Below are positions 23,884 through 25,815 of a stretch of 25,815 nucleotides of DNA, piece by piece. The position numbers and the translations under genes were made by a program. The stretch lies in NCBI GenBank assembly GCA_003157715.1, contig PMKK01000064.1, positions 1-25,815 on the forward strand. Direction: 5' to 3'. Source of the stretch: Actinomycetota bacterium (GTDB lineage Bacteria; Actinomycetota; Thermoleophilia; UBA2241). Every line of letters begins with the position of its first letter. The first letter of the stretch is position 1. Below the pieces are notes generated by a model. It made no database searches. It had not been told where the DNA came from and worked only from the letters and a program-made list of their open reading frames with translations.

Positions 23884-25224
23884 CTACCGAGCGGCCGAGC
23901 CGGCGGCAGGCCGCTCCGGGCGCGGTGCCGCCTCGAGGGCCTGGTCGAGATCGCGCAGCAGGTCGCCGGCGTCTTCGGTGCCCACCGAGATCCGCAGGGT
24001 GTCGTCGAACACGCCGGCGCGCTCCTGCTCTTCGCGGGCGAGGCCGTGGTGGATCGAGGTCGCCGGGTGCACGATCAGCGACTTGGTATCACCGACGTTG
24101 ACCATGTAGTCGAAGATCCGCACCCGCTCGAGCACGCGCCTGGCGCCGGCGAGGCCGCCGCGCACGCGCACGCCGAGGATCGCGCCGGCGCCGCGCGGAA
24201 AGTACTTCGCCGCCAACTCGTGGTACGGACTCGACGGCAGCGACGCGTAAGCCACCTCGCGCACGGCGGGGTGGCTCTCCAGAAAGGCCGCCACCTTGAA
24301 CGCGTTCTCGGCGTGACGCTGCATGCGCAGCGAGAGCGTCTCGACGCCGTTCAGCGTGAGAAAGGCGGTCGTGGGACTCATGTGACCGCCGAACTCGGCG
24401 AGGTAGCGCATGCGCAGCCGGCGCGTGAAGGCGGTGCGATGCAGCGCGCCCGGTTCGATGAAACCCGCGTTCTCGTCGAGGAAGCGCGCGAATTGCGGGA
24501 ACCGGCCGTTGCGCCAGTCGAACCCGCCCTTCTCGACCACGATGCCGCCGATCGTGGTGCCGTGACCTGAGATGTACTTGGTCGACGAGTGGCACACGAC
24601 GTCGGCGCCAAAGTCGAACGGACGCAGCAGGTACGGCGTCGCGAAGGTGCCGTCGACCACCAGGGGAACGCCGTGCTCGTGGGCGATCGCCGCGACGGCT
24701 TCGATGTCGATCACGTTGACCGAGGGGTTGCCGAGGCTCTCGATATAGAGGGCCTTCGTCCTGGTAGTGATGGCCGCGGCGTAGGCGCCGAGGTCGGCGG
24801 CGTCGGCGATCCAGTTGGTGGTGATGCCGTAGTCGGGCAGCACGTCGGCGAGCAGGCTCGTGGTGCCGCCGTACAGCGTCTGGACCGCGGCGATCTCGTC
24901 GCCGGCCTGCGCGAGGTTGAGCAGCGTACCGGAGATCGCGCTCATGCCCGAGGCCAGGCAGACCGCGGCAGCGCCGCCCTCGAGCGCGGCCATGCGCTTC
25001 TCCAGGACTTCGGTGGTCGGATTGGAGAAGCGCACGTAGGAGTGCCCCTCCTCTTCGTAGTTGAACAGGCGCACGCAGCGGTCGAGGTCGCCGAGCTCGA
25101 AGGCCGAGGTCTGGTACATCGGCACGGCCTTGGAGCCGTTGTGCTCGGCGGGGTCGTAGCCGGCGTGGAGCTGCAGCGTGTCGAACGCCAGGCTCTCGTC
25201 GCTGTGCGCGTCGTAGGGCACCAC
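23884..25224 (-). CDS. metY: O-acetylhomoserine sulfhydrylase (Cys/Met PLP enzyme)
   Basis: 446 residues from GTG 25224, with AAGGGG upstream. Cys/Met-metabolism PLP enzyme: FDTLQLHAGYDP at the start, YVRFSNPTTEVLEKRMAALEGG, D191 (VVDGTFATP) and the PLP lysine K216 in HSSTKYISGHGT. The length (about 430-450, longer than cystathionine gamma-synthase at about 380) and the long insert after K216 fit MetY. It makes homocysteine from O-acetylhomoserine and sulfide in direct-sulfhydrylation methionine synthesis, in the cytoplasm. A consensus promoter lies just upstream. No metX is in the window; a closely related O-succinylhomoserine enzyme is the alternative. Confidence 0.9.
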   Translation of the reverse strand: MVPYDAHSDESLAFDTLQLHAGYDPAEHNGSKAVPMYQTSAFELGDLDRCVRLFNYEEEGHSYVRFSNPTTEVLEKRMAALEGGAAAVCLASGMSAISGTLLNLAQAGDEIAAVQTLYGGTTSLLADVLPDYGITTNWIADAADLGAYAAAITTRTKALYIESLGNPSVNVIDIEAVAAIAHEHGVPLVVDGTFATPYLLRPFDFGADVVCHSSTKYISGHGTTIGGIVVEKGGFDWRNGRFPQFARFLDENAGFIEPGALHRTAFTRRLRMRYLAEFGGHMSPTTAFLTLNGVETLSLRMQRHAENAFKVAAFLESHPAVREVAYASLPSSPYHELAAKYFPRGAGAILGVRVRGGLAGARRVLERVRIFDYMVNVGDTKSLIVHPATSIHHGLAREEQERAGVFDDTLRISVGTEDAGDLLRDLDQALEAAPRPERPAAGSAAR

Positions 25225-25260
25225 TCATCCCCTTCTTGTCGGTCGACTCCGGAGCCTTAC

Positions 25261-25288
25261 ATTAAGTATTGTTGATAGGAAGTGTCAA
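25261..25288 (-). promoter_or_regulatory. Promoter of the metY-SDR operon
   Basis: Consensus TTGACA (25283-25288, minus strand) and CTTAAT (25261-25266) with 16-bp spacing, in a short AT-rich stretch. The leader is about 30 nt, too short for a SAM riboswitch. Confidence 0.6.
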
Positions 25289-25369
25289 GTAAGCGGCAGC
25301 GCGCTCGCCGGCCTCGTGGTCGGTGGCAAGCAGGCGTGCTCGTCCCGTGTACCGGGCAAGAGGATTCGA

Positions 25370-25396
25370 TACTATCTATTGTACGGATCCACAACC
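25370..25396 (+). promoter_or_regulatory. Aldolase promoter region with a CCACAA box
   Basis: TACTAT (25370-25375) is a fair -10 box; no clear -35. ATCCACAACC at 25387-25396 is identical to the 10-mer at 17851-17860 upstream of the second permease. Confidence 0.4.
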
Positions 25397-25414
25397 CCCT
25401 GAAGGAGACCGTCC

Positions 25415-25815
25415 ATGGCGTACGCAGAGGATTTCGAGAGGGCCCTCCAGGTGGGCCGTCCTCCCACTATCACGTCCCTGTTTCCGAACTCCAAGGCGCT
25501 GATCGTCAGCGGCAAGGTCGTCGACCGGGCCATGCGGGCGAAAGGCAAGGCCATCGCCATGGCCGCCAACGGCCGCAACTCGTTCGCCATCCGGGGCGCG
25601 TTGCGGGCGGCGCAGCGCGCCAACGCCGCCGTCATCATCGAGATCGCCAAGTCAGAAGGCGGGCAGAAGGCCTACTGCCCGGTGAACTACTGGAACATCG
25701 CGCGCATCGTCGACGCCCTCTGCAACGAGATGGGCATCACCATCCCCGTCGCCGTCCACGCCGACCACTACGGCATCAAGAACGACAAGGACCTCGCGCA
25801 GGCCATGGTCGAGGT
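25415..25815 (+). CDS. Class II fructose/tagatose-bisphosphate aldolase, 5' part
   Basis: ATG 25415 with GAAGGAG at 25401-25407; 133 full codons are visible before the window ends. ANGRNSFAIRGALRAAQRANAAVIIEIA and VAVHADHYGIK are the class II (zinc) aldolase signature; the HADH motif supplies the catalytic Asp and a zinc His. It cleaves or forms a ketose bisphosphate to triose phosphates. Fructose-bisphosphate is the common substrate, tagatose-bisphosphate an alternative; the specificity region is outside the window. It is divergent from metY. Confidence 0.88.
   Translation, partial: MAYAEDFERALQVGRPPTITSLFPNSKALIVSGKVVDRAMRAKGKAIAMAANGRNSFAIRGALRAAQRANAAVIIEIAKSEGGQKAYCPVNYWNIARIVDALCNEMGITIPVAVHADHYGIKNDKDLAQAMVE

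Noticed and set aside
25225..25260. SAM riboswitch before metY
   Set aside because: The leader from the consensus promoter is only about 30 nt, too short for any known SAM riboswitch.

Overview
The window is high-GC DNA (roughly two-thirds G+C by eye) with many GTG/TTG starts, GGAGG/GGGGG ribosome sites and long spurious antisense frames. Together with an HGCVNLSP-type L,D-transpeptidase, a DUF4242 protein and an FGGY/DeoR/APC catabolic set, this points to an actinobacterium. A deep-branching lineage such as Thermoleophilia is a guess, not a demonstration. No rRNA, tRNA, CRISPR array or transposase was seen.

Layout. 1-2.1 kb: the 3' end of an isochorismatase-type cysteine hydrolase, then a secreted endonuclease/exonuclease/phosphatase-fold protein whose C-terminal third is broken by three +1 shifts. 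2.2-6.3 kb: two diguanylate cyclases (membrane GGDEF; GAF-GGDEF) on the minus strand flank a plus-strand pair, a thioredoxin-type arsenate reductase and a lipoprotein-like L,D-transpeptidase. 6.4-8.5 kb: an uncharacterised fold-type-II PLP enzyme with a palindrome over its promoter, and a DUF1801 protein. 8.7-17.8 kb: a catabolic block with a DeoR regulator, an APC permease, an FGGY kinase, a 1042-residue secreted protein joining a beta-sandwich, a deacetylase-like domain and a C-terminal GH114 (polygalactosaminidase-type) domain, and a second, paralogous APC permease facing back. 18.0-18.8 kb: an AHL-lactonase-like metallo-hydrolase behind two tiny overlapping upstream ORFs.

18.8-21.9 kb is the strangest part. 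Large GC hairpins, a small DUF4242 gene, a pair of paralogous 30/31-residue membrane peptides with strong Shine-Dalgarno sites, a small two-TM protein and a TetR gene sit among at least eight short direct or tandem duplications (13-34 bp). The TetR gene carries two separate 18-bp in-frame repeat arrays. A perfect 20-bp palindrome overlaps back-to-back promoters between tetR and an EamA exporter. 21.9-25.8 kb: EamA exporter, then a minus-strand operon of O-acetylhomoserine sulfhydrylase and a short-chain dehydrogenase, and the start of a divergent class II aldolase.

How the genes may work together (inference): the GH114/deacetylase protein could release galactosamine-type units outside the cell, the APC permeases could import amine-bearing products, and the FGGY kinase and class II aldolase could feed glycolysis under DeoR control. 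CCACAA boxes lie upstream of deoR, the second permease and the aldolase, which is weak support for one regulon. The most novel-looking elements are the twin peptides (19625-19869), the deacetylase-GH114 fusion, the nested upstream ORFs at 17964-18016, and the duplication-rich tetR neighbourhood.
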